From Pseudomonas zanjanensis (GTDB taxonomy: Bacteria > Pseudomonadota > Gammaproteobacteria > Pseudomonadales > Pseudomonadaceae), in contig NZ_JABWRB020000001.1 of the NCBI RefSeq assembly GCF_014268745.2, positions 372,001 through 436,000 on the forward strand: a DNA stretch of 64,000 nucleotides, in the 5' to 3' direction. Shown piece after piece: positions 8,753 to 18,858 of this stretch. Each line of letters begins with the position of its first letter. Position 1 is the stretch's first letter. The notes beneath the pieces are model-generated. The model saw only the letters and a program-made list of their open reading frames with translations, did no database searches and was not told the origin of the DNA. A program made the translations under genes and the position numbers.

Positions 8753-10099
8753 ATGAACCAGCCCCAGACCTCCGTAGGCAATTGCCTCGATGTGCAGTCC
8801 TTCATCAATACCCAGCCCATATCGCGTTATCAGTGGCGGGTGGTGATTCTGTGTTTCCTGATTGTGTTCCTCGACGGCCTCGATACGGCCGCGATGGGCT
8901 TCATCGCCCCGGCGCTGTCCCAGGATTGGGGCATCGATCGCGCCAGCCTCGGCCCGGTAATGAGTGCCGCGCTGATTGGCATGGTGTTCGGCGCACTGGG
9001 TTCAGGGCCGTTGGCTGACCGCTTCGGGCGAAAAGTCGTACTGGTGGGCGCGGTCGTGCTGTTCGGCGCGTTCAGCCTGGCCTCGGCCTACAGCACTAAC
9101 GTCGATCAATTGCTGGTGTTGCGGTTCCTGACCGGCCTGGGTTTGGGCGCCGGAATGCCGAACGCCACCACTTTGCTCTCGGAGTACACCCCGGAACGCA
9201 AGAAATCGCTGTTGGTGACCAGCATGTTCTGTGGCTTCAACCTGGGCATGGCGGGCGGCGGGTTCATCTCCGCCAAGTTGATCCCGGCCTTCGGTTGGCA
9301 CAGCCTGCTGCTGATCGGCGGGGTGCTGCCGTTGATCCTGGCGGTCGTGTTGCTGTTCTGGCTGCCGGAGTCGGCGCGTTACCTGGTGGTGCGCAACCGC
9401 GGCACCGACAAAGTGCGCAAGACCCTGGCGCCGATCGAGCCGCACACGGTTGCCCAAGCGGCGAGCTTCAGCGTACCGGAACAGAAAACCGTCAAAGCCC
9501 GCAACGTGCTGGCGGTGATTTTCTCCGGTACCTACAGCGCCGGCACCTTGCTGCTGTGGCTGACCTATTTCATGGGCCTGGTGATTGTCTACCTGTTGAC
9601 CAGTTGGCTGCCGACCTTGATGCGCGACAGTGGCGCGAGCATGGAGCAGGCCGCGTTTATCGGCGCGTTGTTTCAATTCGGCGGCGTGTTGAGCGCTGTG
9701 TTTGTCGGTTGGGCGATGGACCGGTTCAATCCGCATAAGGTCATCGGCCTTTTCTATCTGATGGCCGGGGTGTTTGCCTACGCGGTGGGGCAGAGCCTGG
9801 GCAACATCACCTTGCTCGCCACCCTGGTGCTGGTGGCCGGCATGTGCGTCAACGGTGCGCAATCGGCGATGCCTTCCCTGGCGGCGCGTTTCTACCCGAC
9901 CCAGGGCCGGGCCACCGGGGTCTCGTGGATGCTGGGTATCGGTCGTTTCGGCGCGATCCTCGGCGCCTGGATGGGCGCCACACTGCTGGGGCTGGGCTGG
10001 AACTTCGAACAGGTCCTGACGGCGCTGGTTATTCCTGCGGCCCTGGCGACCACGGCGGTGGTGATCAAGGGCATGGTCAGTCATGCGGATGCGACCTGA
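8753..10099 (+). CDS. pcaK: 4-Hydroxybenzoate/protocatechuate MFS transporter PcaK
   Basis: The 448-residue product equals the length of P. putida PcaK. It is an inner-membrane, proton-driven importer of 4-hydroxybenzoate and protocatechuate of the aromatic acid:H+ symporter family. Twelve hydrophobic segments can be traced. The first-loop motif is GPLADRFGRKVV, and DGLDTAAMGF in the first helix carries the acidic residue typical of this family. The ATG at 8753 is chosen over an open upstream extension because it gives the family N-terminus MNQPQTSVGNC. Its ribosome binding site is weak. It follows pcaR in the same direction. Confidence 0.94.
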   Translation: MNQPQTSVGNCLDVQSFINTQPISRYQWRVVILCFLIVFLDGLDTAAMGFIAPALSQDWGIDRASLGPVMSAALIGMVFGALGSGPLADRFGRKVVLVGAVVLFGAFSLASAYSTNVDQLLVLRFLTGLGLGAGMPNATTLLSEYTPERKKSLLVTSMFCGFNLGMAGGGFISAKLIPAFGWHSLLLIGGVLPLILAVVLLFWLPESARYLVVRNRGTDKVRKTLAPIEPHTVAQAASFSVPEQKTVKARNVLAVIFSGTYSAGTLLLWLTYFMGLVIVYLLTSWLPTLMRDSGASMEQAAFIGALFQFGGVLSAVFVGWAMDRFNPHKVIGLFYLMAGVFAYAVGQSLGNITLLATLVLVAGMCVNGAQSAMPSLAARFYPTQGRATGVSWMLGIGRFGAILGAWMGATLLGLGWNFEQVLTALVIPAALATTAVVIKGMVSHADAT

Positions 10100-10127
10100 G
10101 CCCACGACCTAACCCCAGTGGAACACC

Positions 10128-10150
10128 TGTGGGAGCGGGCTGTGTGCTTG
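10128..10150. repeat. Truncated single REP
   Basis: TGTGGGAGCGGGC is present, but the second arm is replaced by TGTGTGCTTGG, leaving a broken REP after pcaK. Confidence 0.6.
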
Positions 10151-10177
10151 GATAAATCGATAGCCAAACAACAATCT

Positions 10178-10210
10178 GTTCGATAAACGAACACTCAGTC
10201 GATTATCGGA
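10178..10210. promoter_or_regulatory. PcaR-like operator pair before pcaIJ
   Basis: GTTCGATAAACGAAC (10178-10192) is followed by CGATTATCGGA (10200-10210). Two spaced copies before pcaIJ agree with the described PcaR target in P. putida. Binding here is inferred from sequence only. Confidence 0.68.
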
Positions 10211-10311
10211 TTGTTTTGCCGTCATCCCGAAGCTTAATCTTCAGTCACTCCGGCGCTTAACCTCGCGCCTTTTTCTTCATGTCGGTCTACTGGATAACGG
10301 GAGCCTGCCCC

Positions 10312-11172
10312 ATGGCTGAAATCCTTTCGCTGCACGACGCGGTGAAGCAATTCGTCAATGACGGCGATACCGTCGCGCTCGAAGGCTTCACTCACCTGAT
10401 TCCTACGGCGGCGGGTCATGAAATCATTCGTCAGGGCAAGAAAGATCTGACCCTGGTGCGCATGACGCCTGACCTGATCTATGACCAGTTGATCGGCGCC
10501 GGTTGTGCTCGCAAGTTGATTTTTTCCTGGGGCGGCAACCCTGGCGTCGGGTCGTTGCACCGCTTGCGCGATGCCGTGGAGAAACAATGGCCACACCCAC
10601 TGGAGATCGAGGAACACAGCCACGCCGACCTGGCCAATGCCTACGTCGCCGGCGCTTCCGGCCTGCCGTTCGCGGTGTTGCGGGCCTACGCCGGTTCTGA
10701 CCTGCCGAAGGTCAACCCGCTGATCAAGAGCGTGACCTGTCCCTTCACCGGTGAAGTCTTGGCCGCCGTGCCTTCGGTGCGCCCGGACGTCACGGTGATC
10801 CATGGCCAGAAAGCCGACCGCAAGGGCAACGTGTTGCTATGGGGCATCCTCGGTGTGCAGAAAGAAGCTGCCCTGGCCGCCAAGCGTTGCATCGTCACCG
10901 TGGAAGAAATCGTCGACGACCTGAACGCGCCGATGAACGCCTGCGTGTTGCCGACCTGGGCGTTGAGCGCCGTGTGCCATGTCCCCGGCGGTGCCCATCC
11001 GTCCTACGCCCATGGCTACACCGAGCGTGACAACCGTTTCTACCAGGCGTGGGACCCGATCGCCCGGGACCGTGAGACCTTTACCGCATGGATCAACGAA
11101 TACATTCACGGCACTCGAGATTTCAGTGAATTCCAGGCCCGGCTGGCAGCCGCTTCGCAGGTGAAACCATGA
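10312..11172 (+). CDS. pcaI: 3-Oxoadipate CoA-transferase, alpha subunit
   Basis: The 286-residue product forms the transferase with PcaJ and moves CoA from succinyl-CoA to beta-ketoadipate. It shows the class I CoA-transferase alpha fold: MAEILSLHDAVKQFVNDGDT start, a GFTHLIP loop and the glycine-rich WGGNPGVGS segment. The ATG at 10312 has a GGGAG about eight bases before it; an upstream in-frame ATG at 10279 lacks one. Its last four bases (ATGA) overlap the start of pcaJ, so the subunits are translationally coupled. Confidence 0.94.
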   Translation: MAEILSLHDAVKQFVNDGDTVALEGFTHLIPTAAGHEIIRQGKKDLTLVRMTPDLIYDQLIGAGCARKLIFSWGGNPGVGSLHRLRDAVEKQWPHPLEIEEHSHADLANAYVAGASGLPFAVLRAYAGSDLPKVNPLIKSVTCPFTGEVLAAVPSVRPDVTVIHGQKADRKGNVLLWGILGVQKEAALAAKRCIVTVEEIVDDLNAPMNACVLPTWALSAVCHVPGGAHPSYAHGYTERDNRFYQAWDPIARDRETFTAWINEYIHGTRDFSEFQARLAAASQVKP

Positions 11173-11948
11173 ACTACTCCACCAACGAAATGATGACCGT
11201 CGCCGCGGCGCGTCGCTTGAAGAACAATGCCGTGTGCTTCGTCGGCATCGGCCTGCCGTCGAAAGCGGCCAACCTGGCGCGGCTGACCTCGTCGCCGGAC
11301 GTCGTGCTGATCTACGAATCGGGTCCGATCGGTGCCAAGCCCAGCGTACTGCCGCTGTCCATCGGCGACGGAGAGCTGGCGGAAACCGCGGACACTGTCG
11401 TACCGACCGGTGAGATTTTTCGCTACTGGTTGCAGGGCGGGCGTATCGATGTCGGTTTCCTTGGCGCGGCCCAGGTCGACCGTTTTGGCAACATCAACAC
11501 CACGGTGGTGGGCGACTACCATCAGCCGAAAGTCCGCTTGCCGGGTGCCGGTGGCGCGCCGGAAATCGCCGGTTCCGCCAAAAGCGTGTTGATCATCCTC
11601 AAACAGTCGGCGCGTTCGTTTGTCGACAAGCTGGATTTCATCACCTCGGTGGGCCATGGCGAAGGCGGTGATTCGCGCAAGCGTCTTGGCCTGCCCGGGG
11701 CGGGGCCCGTGGGCATCATCACCGACTTGTGCATCATGGAACCGGAAGCCGGCAGCCATGAATTCGTGGTCACCGCGCTGCACCCCGGCGTGACCCGCGA
11801 GCAAGTCATTGCGGCCACCGGGTGGGCGATCCGTTTCGCCGACCAGGTGCAAACCACCGCCGAGCCGACCGAGGTGGAGCTGCGCGCACTGCGCGACCTG
11901 GAAGCTCGCACCGCGGCGGCCCACGGCCAGGCACCGGGAGAAGCTTGA
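11169..11948 (+). CDS. pcaJ: 3-Oxoadipate CoA-transferase, beta subunit
   Basis: The product has 259 residues. The active-site glutamate of this transferase class is probably Glu50 in [10 protein letters not shown]. It pairs with PcaI to make beta-ketoadipyl-CoA. Start and stop overlap the neighbours: ATGA with pcaI, and TGATG with pcaF. Later motifs include [15 protein letters not shown] and [17 protein letters not shown]. The length is normal for the family. Confidence 0.94.
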   Translation: MNYSTNEMMTVAAARRLKNNAVCFVGIGLPSKAANLARLTSSPDVVLIYESGPIGAKPSVLPLSIGDGELAETADTVVPTGEIFRYWLQGGRIDVGFLGAAQVDRFGNINTTVVGDYHQPKVRLPGAGGAPEIAGSAKSVLIILKQSARSFVDKLDFITSVGHGEGGDSRKRLGLPGAGPVGIITDLCIMEPEAGSHEFVVTALHPGVTREQVIAATGWAIRFADQVQTTAEPTEVELRALRDLEARTAAAHGQAPGEA

Positions 11949-13150
11949 TGCGCGACGTGTATATCTGTGATGCGATTCGAACCCCGATCGGTCGGTTTGG
12001 CGGCGGTTTGTCCGCCGTGCGCGCCGATGACCTGGCCGCTGTGCCGATCAAGGCGCTGATGGAACGCAATCCATCGGTGGACTGGAGTGCGGTGGATGAG
12101 GTGTTCCTCGGCTGTGCCAACCAGGCCGGTGAAGACAACCGCAACGTGGCGCGCATGGCGCTGCTGTTGGCGGGCCTGCCGCAGAGTATTCCCGGCGTGA
12201 CCCTCAATCGCCTTTGCGCCTCGGGCATGGACGCCATCGGCACCGCGTTCCGCGCCATTGCCAGCGGTGAGATGGAACTGGCCATCGCTGGCGGCGTGGA
12301 GTCGATGTCTCGGGCGCCGTTCGTGATGGGCAAGGCCGACGCCGCGTTTTCCCGCAACATGAAGCTGGAAGACACCACCATCGGCTGGCGTTTCATCAAC
12401 CCATTGATGAAAGCCCAGTACGGCGTGGACGCGATGCCGCAGACCGCCGATAACGTGGCCGATGACTACGCCGTGTCCCGCGCCGACCAGGACGCTTTCG
12501 CCTTGCGCAGCCAACAGCGAACGGCGGCGGCCCAGGCGGCAGGGTTTTTCGCCGAAGAAATCGTGCCGGTGCGCATCACTCATAAAAAAGGCGAAACCGT
12601 GGTCGAACAGGACGAGCACCCGCGCGCCGACACCACGCTGGAAACCTTGGGCAAACTCAAACCGGTCAATGGCCCTGACAAGACCGTCACCGCCGGCAAC
12701 GCTTCGGGTGTCAACGACGGCGCGGCCGCCTTGATCCTGGCGTCGGCCGAAGCGGTGAAAAAACACGGCCTGACGCCTCGGGGCAAAGTGTTGGGCATGG
12801 CCAGCGCAGGCGTCGCGCCACGGGTGATGGGCATTGGCCCGGTGCCGGCGGTGCGCAAGCTCACTGAACGCCTGGGCCTGGCGGTCGCGGATTTCGATGT
12901 GATCGAACTCAATGAAGCCTTTGCCAGCCAGGGCCTGGCGGTGCTGCGGGACTTGGGGCTGGCGGACGATGCGCCGCAGGTCAACCCGAACGGCGGCGCT
13001 ATCGCCCTCGGCCATCCACTGGGCATGAGCGGGGCACGCTTGGTGATGACGGCGCTGCACCATTTGGAAAAAACCGGCGGCAAGAAAGGCCTGGCGACCA
13101 TGTGCGTCGGCGTCGGCCAGGGTCTGGCATTGGCCATCGAACGCGTCTGA
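11948..13150 (+). CDS. pcaF: 3-Oxoadipyl-CoA thiolase
   Basis: The 400-residue thiolase cleaves beta-ketoadipyl-CoA with CoA into succinyl-CoA and acetyl-CoA, the last pathway step. The nucleophile is Cys90 in [13 protein letters not shown]; His356 in GHPLGMSG and Cys386 in CVGVGQG complete the active site. The ATG at 11948 overlaps the pcaJ stop, so pcaI-J-F form a tightly coupled unit. An open frame extends upstream but lies inside pcaJ and is not thiolase-like. Confidence 0.96.
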   Translation: MRDVYICDAIRTPIGRFGGGLSAVRADDLAAVPIKALMERNPSVDWSAVDEVFLGCANQAGEDNRNVARMALLLAGLPQSIPGVTLNRLCASGMDAIGTAFRAIASGEMELAIAGGVESMSRAPFVMGKADAAFSRNMKLEDTTIGWRFINPLMKAQYGVDAMPQTADNVADDYAVSRADQDAFALRSQQRTAAAQAAGFFAEEIVPVRITHKKGETVVEQDEHPRADTTLETLGKLKPVNGPDKTVTAGNASGVNDGAAALILASAEAVKKHGLTPRGKVLGMASAGVAPRVMGIGPVPAVRKLTERLGLAVADFDVIELNEAFASQGLAVLRDLGLADDAPQVNPNGGAIALGHPLGMSGARLVMTALHHLEKTGGKKGLATMCVGVGQGLALAIERV

Positions 13151-13188
13151 CGCGTCGCTCTACTAATAAGAAAACCGAGGAATGCTTC

Positions 13189-13893
13189 ATGACTGACAAG
13201 CCTGGTTATCGTCGCCCCCAAGCGGGCACCCAGCCGGAGTATCTGCACCCGCCGTACCAGTCCACCAACCTGCGCTCGCCGTCCAAGCCGTTGGTGTTCC
13301 TGCCCCATTCGCTGTCGGAAATTACCGGCCCAACGGTAGGCGCCGACCGCCTGCAGGAAAAGGACCACGACCTGACCGCCCAGCATGCCGGCGAGCCACT
13401 GGGTGAGCGGATCATCATTCACGGGCGGGTGCTGGATGAGCACGGCGAGCCGGTGCCCGGCATCCTGGTGGAAATCTGGCAGGCCAACGCCGCCGGCCGC
13501 TATAACCATGACCGTGACGACCATGACGCGCCGCTGGACCCGAACTTCACCGGCACCGGTCGCACCGTGACCGATGCCGACGGCTGGTATCAGTTCCAGA
13601 CCATCAAGCCCGGCGCCTATCCGTGGGGCAACCATCACAACGCCTGGCGCCCGGCGCATATCCATTTCTCACTGTTCGGGCCGAGCATCCTGACGCGCCT
13701 GGTGACGCAGATGTATTTCCCGGGCGATCCCTTGCTGGAATACGACCCGATCTACAACTGCGTGCCGGACACCCGCGCCAAGGAGCGCCTGATCGCCCGT
13801 TTCGACCTGGAAAAAACCGTCCCTCACTACGCCCTCGGTTACCGCTGGGACATCGTCTTGCGCGGCCGCGATGCCACGCCGATGGAGAAATAA
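13189..13893 (+). CDS. pcaH: Protocatechuate 3,4-dioxygenase, beta subunit
   Basis: The 234-residue product is the iron-bearing subunit of the intradiol ring-cleaving dioxygenase, which converts protocatechuate to 3-carboxy-cis,cis-muconate. The four Fe(III) ligands of the family are visible: Tyr in GRYNHDRDDHD, Tyr in GAYPWGNHH, and two His in PAHIHFSLFG. The ATG at 13189 follows a GAGGA. It lies 38 bases after pcaF and only one base before pcaG, so it is probably in the same transcript. Confidence 0.96.
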   Translation: MTDKPGYRRPQAGTQPEYLHPPYQSTNLRSPSKPLVFLPHSLSEITGPTVGADRLQEKDHDLTAQHAGEPLGERIIIHGRVLDEHGEPVPGILVEIWQANAAGRYNHDRDDHDAPLDPNFTGTGRTVTDADGWYQFQTIKPGAYPWGNHHNAWRPAHIHFSLFGPSILTRLVTQMYFPGDPLLEYDPIYNCVPDTRAKERLIARFDLEKTVPHYALGYRWDIVLRGRDATPMEK

Positions 13894-13894
13894 G

Positions 13895-14461
13895 ATGACG
13901 CTCACCGCCACCACGTCCCATACCGTTGGCCCTTACTACCACATCGGCCTGACCTGGCTGAACCGCGAAGACCTGACCGTTGCCCAAACCCTTGGCCAAC
14001 GTGTGGCAATCACGGGGCAGGTGGTCGACGGTAATGGCCAGTTCGTCAACGACGCGATGCTGGAAGTCTGGCAGGCCAACGCCGCCGGCAAATACGCCCA
14101 CCCGGAAGACGACCAGGACAAGCCCCTGGACCCGCACTTCGAAGGCTTCGGTCGAGTGCCGGTGGACGCCGAAGGGCGCTTCCGCTTCACCACCATCAAG
14201 CCGGGCACGGTGCCAGGGCTGGGCGGTACGACCCAGGCGCCGCATCTGGTCGTGCTGGTGTTCGCACGTGGGCTGGTCAAGCATTTGCTGACACGCATCT
14301 ACTTTGACGGCGAACAGGCCAACGAAGCTGACCCGCTGCTGGCCTGCGTCCCCGAGGAGCGCCGCGGCACCCTCGTCGCCAAGCCCGATGCGTCGGGCGT
14401 GTACCAGTGGAATGTGATCCTGCAGGGCACGGATGCCGAGACGGTGTTCTTCGATTACTGA
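13895..14461 (+). CDS. pcaG: Protocatechuate 3,4-dioxygenase, alpha subunit
   Basis: The 188-residue product is the structural partner of PcaH, built on the same fold (VVDGNGQFVNDAMLEVWQAN, then a beta-rich core). It lacks the complete set of iron ligands, as is normal for alpha subunits: APHLVVLVF stands where PcaH has AHIHFSLF. The ATG follows the pcaH stop by one base; an upstream in-frame ATG lies inside pcaH. A REPIN follows the stop and separates it from pcaT. Confidence 0.95.
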   Translation: MTLTATTSHTVGPYYHIGLTWLNREDLTVAQTLGQRVAITGQVVDGNGQFVNDAMLEVWQANAAGKYAHPEDDQDKPLDPHFEGFGRVPVDAEGRFRFTTIKPGTVPGLGGTTQAPHLVVLVFARGLVKHLLTRIYFDGEQANEADPLLACVPEERRGTLVAKPDASGVYQWNVILQGTDAETVFFDY

Positions 14462-14476
14462 GTGATGGGCGATTTT

Positions 14477-14605
14477 GTGGCGAGGGAGCTTGCTCCCGCT
14501 CGGCTGCGAAGCAGTCGCAAACCCGGCTACCACGACCGGCCTGATACACCGGGTCGTCAGCTTGGGCTTGCTGCGCAAGCCAGCGGGAGCAAGCTCCCTC
14601 GCCAC
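14477..14605. repeat. REPIN between pcaG and pcaT
   Basis: GTGGCGAGGGAGCTTGCTCC at the left and its inverse at 14584-14605 enclose about 85 bp. A single REP of the other sequence class follows at 14623-14648. Such palindromes can attenuate read-through or protect the upstream transcript. Confidence 0.88.
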
Positions 14606-14734
14606 AGAGATGATGCAATCCCTGTGGGAGCAAGGCTTGCCCGCGATAGCGTCAGTCCAGGCAATGCAATACTGTGGAACGGGAGTGTTACGAAGTGTGT
14701 CTAGACTTCGTCAGCCCCAACGAGTGAATAACCC

Positions 14735-16030
14735 ATGACCATCCCAATCAGCCATTACACCGGTGAAGAACGCAGCAAGCGCATCTTCGCCATCGTCGGT
14801 GCTTCATCCGGCAACCTGGTCGAATGGTTCGACTTCTACGTCTATGCGTTCTGTGCGATATATTTCGCGCCGGCGTTCTTCCCCTCGGACAACCCGACGG
14901 TGCAACTGGTCAACACGGCCGGTGTGTTCGCCGCCGGGTTCCTGATGCGCCCCATCGGCGGCTGGATTTTCGGTCGAGTGGCGGATCGTCACGGGCGCAA
15001 GAATTCGATGATGATCTCGGTGCTGATGATGTGCTTCGGCTCGTTGCTCATCGCCTGCCTGCCCACCTACAAGGACATCGGCGTCTGGGCGCCAGTGCTG
15101 CTGTTGCTCGCGCGCTTGCTGCAAGGCCTGTCGGTGGGCGGGGAATACGGCACCACCGCCACCTACATGAGTGAAGTGGCCCTCAAGGGCCAGCGCGGCT
15201 TCTTCGCCTCGTTCCAGTACGTGACGCTGATTGGCGGGCAGTTGCTGGCGGTGTCGCTGGTGGTGGTCCTGCAACAGTTTCTCAACGAGGACGAACTGCG
15301 TGCCTACGGCTGGCGGATTCCGTTCGTGGTAGGCGCCGCGGCGGCGTTGATTTCCCTGCTCCTGCGTCGCTCGTTGAAGGAAACCAGCAGCAAGGAAATG
15401 CGCGAGAACAAAGACGCCGGCAGCATCGCCGCGCTGTTTCGCGACCACAAGGCGGCGTTCATCACCGTGCTCGGCTACACCGCCGGTGGTTCGCTGATTT
15501 TCTACACCTTCACCACCTACATGCAGAAATACCTGGTGAACACCGCAGGCCTGCATGCCAAGACCGCCAGCTACATCATGACCGGCGCGCTGTTCCTCTA
15601 CATGTGCATGCAACCGCTGTTCGGCATGCTGGCGGACAAGATCGGCCGGCGTAACTCCATGCTCTGGTTTGGTGGCCTGGGAGCGTTGTGCACGGTGCCG
15701 ATCCTGCTGACGCTCAAAAGCATCAGCAGCCCGTTCCTGGCGTTTGTCCTGATTACGTTGGCGCTGGCGATCGTCAGTTTCTATACCTCCATCAGCGGCC
15801 TGGTGAAAGCCGAAATGTTTCCACCTGAAGTGCGGGCACTGGGAGTAGGGTTGGCTTACGCGGTGGCCAATGCGATTTTTGGCGGATCGGCCGAATACGT
15901 CGCCTTGAGCCTGAAGGCCCAGGGCATGGAAAACGTTTTTTATTGGTATGTCACGGTGATGATGGCAGTGGCATTCCTGTTCAGCCTGCGCCTGCCCAAG
16001 CAGCCGGCGTATTTGCACCATGACCTGTGA
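14735..16030 (+). CDS. pcaT: MFS dicarboxylate transporter, PcaT-like
   Basis: The 431-residue product belongs to the metabolite:H+ symporter branch of the MFS (KgtP/PcaT type), which imports dicarboxylates such as beta-ketoadipate. The [14 protein letters not shown] motif in helix 1, [14 protein letters not shown] in the first loop and [14 protein letters not shown] in helix 4 are characteristic. It lies between the REPIN and pcaB, the same gene neighbour as in P. putida. Substrate is inferred from context; a general alpha-ketoglutarate permease is the alternative. Confidence 0.88.
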   Translation: MTIPISHYTGEERSKRIFAIVGASSGNLVEWFDFYVYAFCAIYFAPAFFPSDNPTVQLVNTAGVFAAGFLMRPIGGWIFGRVADRHGRKNSMMISVLMMCFGSLLIACLPTYKDIGVWAPVLLLLARLLQGLSVGGEYGTTATYMSEVALKGQRGFFASFQYVTLIGGQLLAVSLVVVLQQFLNEDELRAYGWRIPFVVGAAAALISLLLRRSLKETSSKEMRENKDAGSIAALFRDHKAAFITVLGYTAGGSLIFYTFTTYMQKYLVNTAGLHAKTASYIMTGALFLYMCMQPLFGMLADKIGRRNSMLWFGGLGALCTVPILLTLKSISSPFLAFVLITLALAIVSFYTSISGLVKAEMFPPEVRALGVGLAYAVANAIFGGSAEYVALSLKAQGMENVFYWYVTVMMAVAFLFSLRLPKQPAYLHHDL

Positions 16031-16060
16031 GTGGTGAACTTAAGGCCTGTTAGATTCATT

Positions 16061-16199
16061 GTGGCGAGGGAGCTTGTGGCGAGGGGATTTATCCCCGTTG
16101 GGCTGCGCAGCAGCCCCTCGGTCGGCTCGATCAGTCGTCTGACGAGGGCAGGTATTAAGGGCCGCTTCGCGCCCCAGCGGGGATAAATCCCCTCGCCAC
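16061..16199. repeat. Truncated REP plus REPIN variant
   Basis: A broken GTGGCGAGGGAGCTT (16061-16075) runs straight into a second element, GTGGCGAGGGGATTTATCCCC, with its inverse ending at 16199. This looks like one REPIN inserted into or beside another between pcaT and pcaB. Confidence 0.8.
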
Positions 16200-16244
16200 A
16201 GCAAGCAGTGACCACAAAGGCATCCATTTTTCGAAGGACTGTTT

Positions 16245-17609
16245 ATGAGCGAACGACCGGGCAATCAGCTGTTCGATGCCTACTTCACCGCCCGCGACAT
16301 GCGCGAGGTGTTCTGCGATGCAGGGCGGGTGCAGGCCATGCTGGACGTCGAGGCCGCATTGGCCCGGGCCCAAGCGCGAGTGGGGTTGATCCCCCAGGAC
16401 GCGGTGGCGCCGATCGAGAGCGCCTGCCGTGCCCAGTTATACGATTTTTCGGTGTTGAGCGAAGCGATTGCCAGTGCCGGCAACTCGGCGATTCCGCTGG
16501 TCAAGGCGCTCGGCAAACACATCGCCACCCAGAGCGCCGAGGCTGAACGTTATGTACACCTGGGCGCCACCAGCCAGGACGTGATGGACAGCGGATTGGT
16601 GCTGCAACTGCGCCGAGCGTTGGACTTGATCGAGGCAGAGCTGGCGCAACTGGCCGCGACCCTGGCCCGACAAGCCGAGCGCTACGCCGCCACACCGCTG
16701 GCCGGGCGCACCTGGTTGCAACACGCAACCCCGGTAACCCTGGGCATGAAGATCGCCGGTTGGCTGGGGGCGATCACCCGCAGTCGCCAACGCCTGCGGG
16801 AACTCAAGCCGCGTTTGCTGGTGCTGCAATTCGGCGGCGCCTCCGGAACGCTCGCCGCCATGGGTGAACAGGCGCTGCCGGTCGCCGAAGCCCTGGCCGC
16901 CGAGTTGCAACTGAACCTGCCTGAGCAACCGTGGCACACCCAGCGCGATCGCCTGGTGGAGTTCGGCGCGGTGCTAGGGTTGATCGTCGGCAGCCTGGGC
17001 AAATTGGGGCGCGATATCAGCCTGTTGATGCAGACCGAGGCCGGCGAAGCGTTCGAACCTTCTGCACCGGGCAAGGGCGGTTCGTCGACGATGCCGCACA
17101 AGCGCAACCCGGTGGGCGCGGCGGTGCTGATCGGCGCGGCGACACGAGTGCCTGGCCTGTTGTCGACGCTGTTCAGCGCCATGCCTCAGGAGCACGAGCG
17201 CAGCCTGGGCCTGTGGCACGCCGAATGGGAAACCCTGCCGGAGATCTGCTGCCTGGTCTCCGGCGCCTTGCAACAGGCGCGACTGCTGGCCGAAGGGCTG
17301 GAAGTGGACGCGGCGCGCATGGCCCGCAACCTGGAACTGACCCAGGGGTTGGTGCTGGCCGAAGCGGTGAGCATTGTCCTGGCCCAGCGGGTTGGTCGTG
17401 ACACCGCCCATCATCTGCTGGAGCAATGTTGCAAGCGCGCCGTGGCCGAACAGCGGCATCTGCGCGCTGTGCTGGGAGACGAACCCCAGGTCAACGCGCA
17501 GTTATCCGCGACCGAGCTCGACCATCTGCTCGACCCGGCCCACTACCTCGGCCAGGCCCAGACCTGGGTCGCCCGAGCCGTGGCCGAACACCTTGCCTTG
17601 AATGCCTGA
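16245..17609 (+). CDS. pcaB: 3-Carboxy-cis,cis-muconate cycloisomerase
   Basis: The 454-residue product belongs to the fumarase/aspartase superfamily and closes 3-carboxymuconate to 4-carboxymuconolactone. The signature loop KGGSSTMPHKRNPVG, carrying the catalytic Ser, lies at about residues 280-295. HLGATSQDVMDSG and RTWLQHATPVTLG are further family motifs. AAGGA precedes the ATG by eight bases. pcaB, pcaD and pcaC follow one another with 12-base and 10-base gaps and form one operon. Confidence 0.96.
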   Translation: MSERPGNQLFDAYFTARDMREVFCDAGRVQAMLDVEAALARAQARVGLIPQDAVAPIESACRAQLYDFSVLSEAIASAGNSAIPLVKALGKHIATQSAEAERYVHLGATSQDVMDSGLVLQLRRALDLIEAELAQLAATLARQAERYAATPLAGRTWLQHATPVTLGMKIAGWLGAITRSRQRLRELKPRLLVLQFGGASGTLAAMGEQALPVAEALAAELQLNLPEQPWHTQRDRLVEFGAVLGLIVGSLGKLGRDISLLMQTEAGEAFEPSAPGKGGSSTMPHKRNPVGAAVLIGAATRVPGLLSTLFSAMPQEHERSLGLWHAEWETLPEICCLVSGALQQARLLAEGLEVDAARMARNLELTQGLVLAEAVSIVLAQRVGRDTAHHLLEQCCKRAVAEQRHLRAVLGDEPQVNAQLSATELDHLLDPAHYLGQAQTWVARAVAEHLALNA

Positions 17610-17621
17610 AAGGAGATTGTT

Positions 17622-18422
17622 GTGGGATTCGTCAAACTCGCCGAGGGCGATCTGAACTACCGATTGGACGGGCCGCAAGACGCCCCGGTGCTGGTGCTCT
17701 CCAACTCCCTGGGCACCGACCTGCACATGTGGGACGAGCAGATCCCGGCCTTCAGCGAACATTTTCGCGTGCTGCGTTTCGACACCCGTGGTCATGGCCA
17801 GTCGCTGGTGACCGAAGGCCCCTACAGCATTGAACAGCTGGGCCACGATGTGCTGGCGATGCTTGATCAGTTGAACATCGATAAGGTGCATTTCTGCGGC
17901 TTGTCCATGGGGGGCTTGATCGGTCAATGGCTGGGCATCAATGCCAGTGAACGCCTGCACAAACTGGTGGTGTGCAACACCGCGGCCAAGATCGGCGACC
18001 CGTCGATGTGGAACCCGCGCATCGAAACCGTGCTGCGTGACGGCAAGGATGCGATGGTAGCGTTGCGCGATGCGTCGATTGCCCGCTGGTTTACCCCCGA
18101 CTTTGCCGAGGCCCAGCCTGCGACGGCGAAAAAAATCACTGACATGCTGGCCGCGACCTCGCCCCAGGGTTATGCCGCCAACTGCGCGGCGGTACGTGAC
18201 GCCGATTTTCGCGAGCAGTTGTCGTCGATTCGCGTGCCGCTGCTGGTGATCGCCGGCACCGAAGATGCGGTGACGCCACCGTCGGGGGCGCACTTTATCC
18301 AAGAGCGCGTCAATGGCGCCGAGTACGCCGAGTTCCATGCGGCGCACCTGTCCAACGTCCAGGCCGGTGCTGCGTTCAGTGCGCGGGTCCTGGATTTCCT
18401 GCTTGATTCTGGCCGCGCCTGA
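17622..18422 (+). CDS. pcaD: 3-Oxoadipate enol-lactonase
   Basis: The 266-residue alpha/beta hydrolase opens beta-ketoadipate enol-lactone to beta-ketoadipate. The nucleophile Ser lies in FCGLSMGGLIG (about residue 94); the acid is probably in AGTEDAV and the catalytic His in HAAHLSNVQ near residue 247. Translation starts at a GTG with AAAGGAGA directly upstream; the frame and the conserved VKLAEGDLNYRLDG start agree. Between pcaB and pcaC. Confidence 0.95.
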   Translation: MGFVKLAEGDLNYRLDGPQDAPVLVLSNSLGTDLHMWDEQIPAFSEHFRVLRFDTRGHGQSLVTEGPYSIEQLGHDVLAMLDQLNIDKVHFCGLSMGGLIGQWLGINASERLHKLVVCNTAAKIGDPSMWNPRIETVLRDGKDAMVALRDASIARWFTPDFAEAQPATAKKITDMLAATSPQGYAANCAAVRDADFREQLSSIRVPLLVIAGTEDAVTPPSGAHFIQERVNGAEYAEFHAAHLSNVQAGAAFSARVLDFLLDSGRA

Positions 18423-18432
18423 GGAGTTTCCT

Positions 18433-18825
18433 GTGGACGAGAAACAACGTTACGACGAAGGCATGCAAGTACGCCGCGCGGTGCTGGGCGATGCCCACGT
18501 CGATCGCAGCCTCAATGCCCTGACCGAGTTCAACAGCGAATTCCAGGAGATGATCACCCGCCACGCCTGGGGAGACATCTGGACCCGCCCGGGCCTGCCG
18601 CGCCATACCCGCAGCCTGATTACTATCGCCATGCTGATCGGTATGAACCGCAACGAAGAACTCAAGCTGCACCTGCGCGCCGCCGCCAACAATGGCGTAA
18701 GCCGTAGCGAGATCAAGGAAGTGATCATGCAGAGCGCCATTTACTGCGGCATTCCGGCGGCCAATGCCACCTTCCACCTGGCCGAATCCATCTGGGACGA
18801 ACTGGGTGTCGAATCGCGGGCTTGA
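18433..18825 (+). CDS. pcaC: 4-Carboxymuconolactone decarboxylase
   Basis: The 130-residue product removes CO2 from 4-carboxymuconolactone to give the enol-lactone used by PcaD. It is an AhpD-like helical protein: RHAWGDIWTRPGLPRHTRSL and the HLRAAANNGVSRSEIKEV segment are typical. The start is a GTG with GAGGAG seven bases before it; the frame is open upstream, inside pcaD. Last gene of the cluster; REP elements follow. Confidence 0.95.
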   Translation: MDEKQRYDEGMQVRRAVLGDAHVDRSLNALTEFNSEFQEMITRHAWGDIWTRPGLPRHTRSLITIAMLIGMNRNEELKLHLRAAANNGVSRSEIKEVIMQSAIYCGIPAANATFHLAESIWDELGVESRA

Positions 18826-18858
18826 GGTCCATCGCTAATCCCTGTGGGGGGGCAATGC

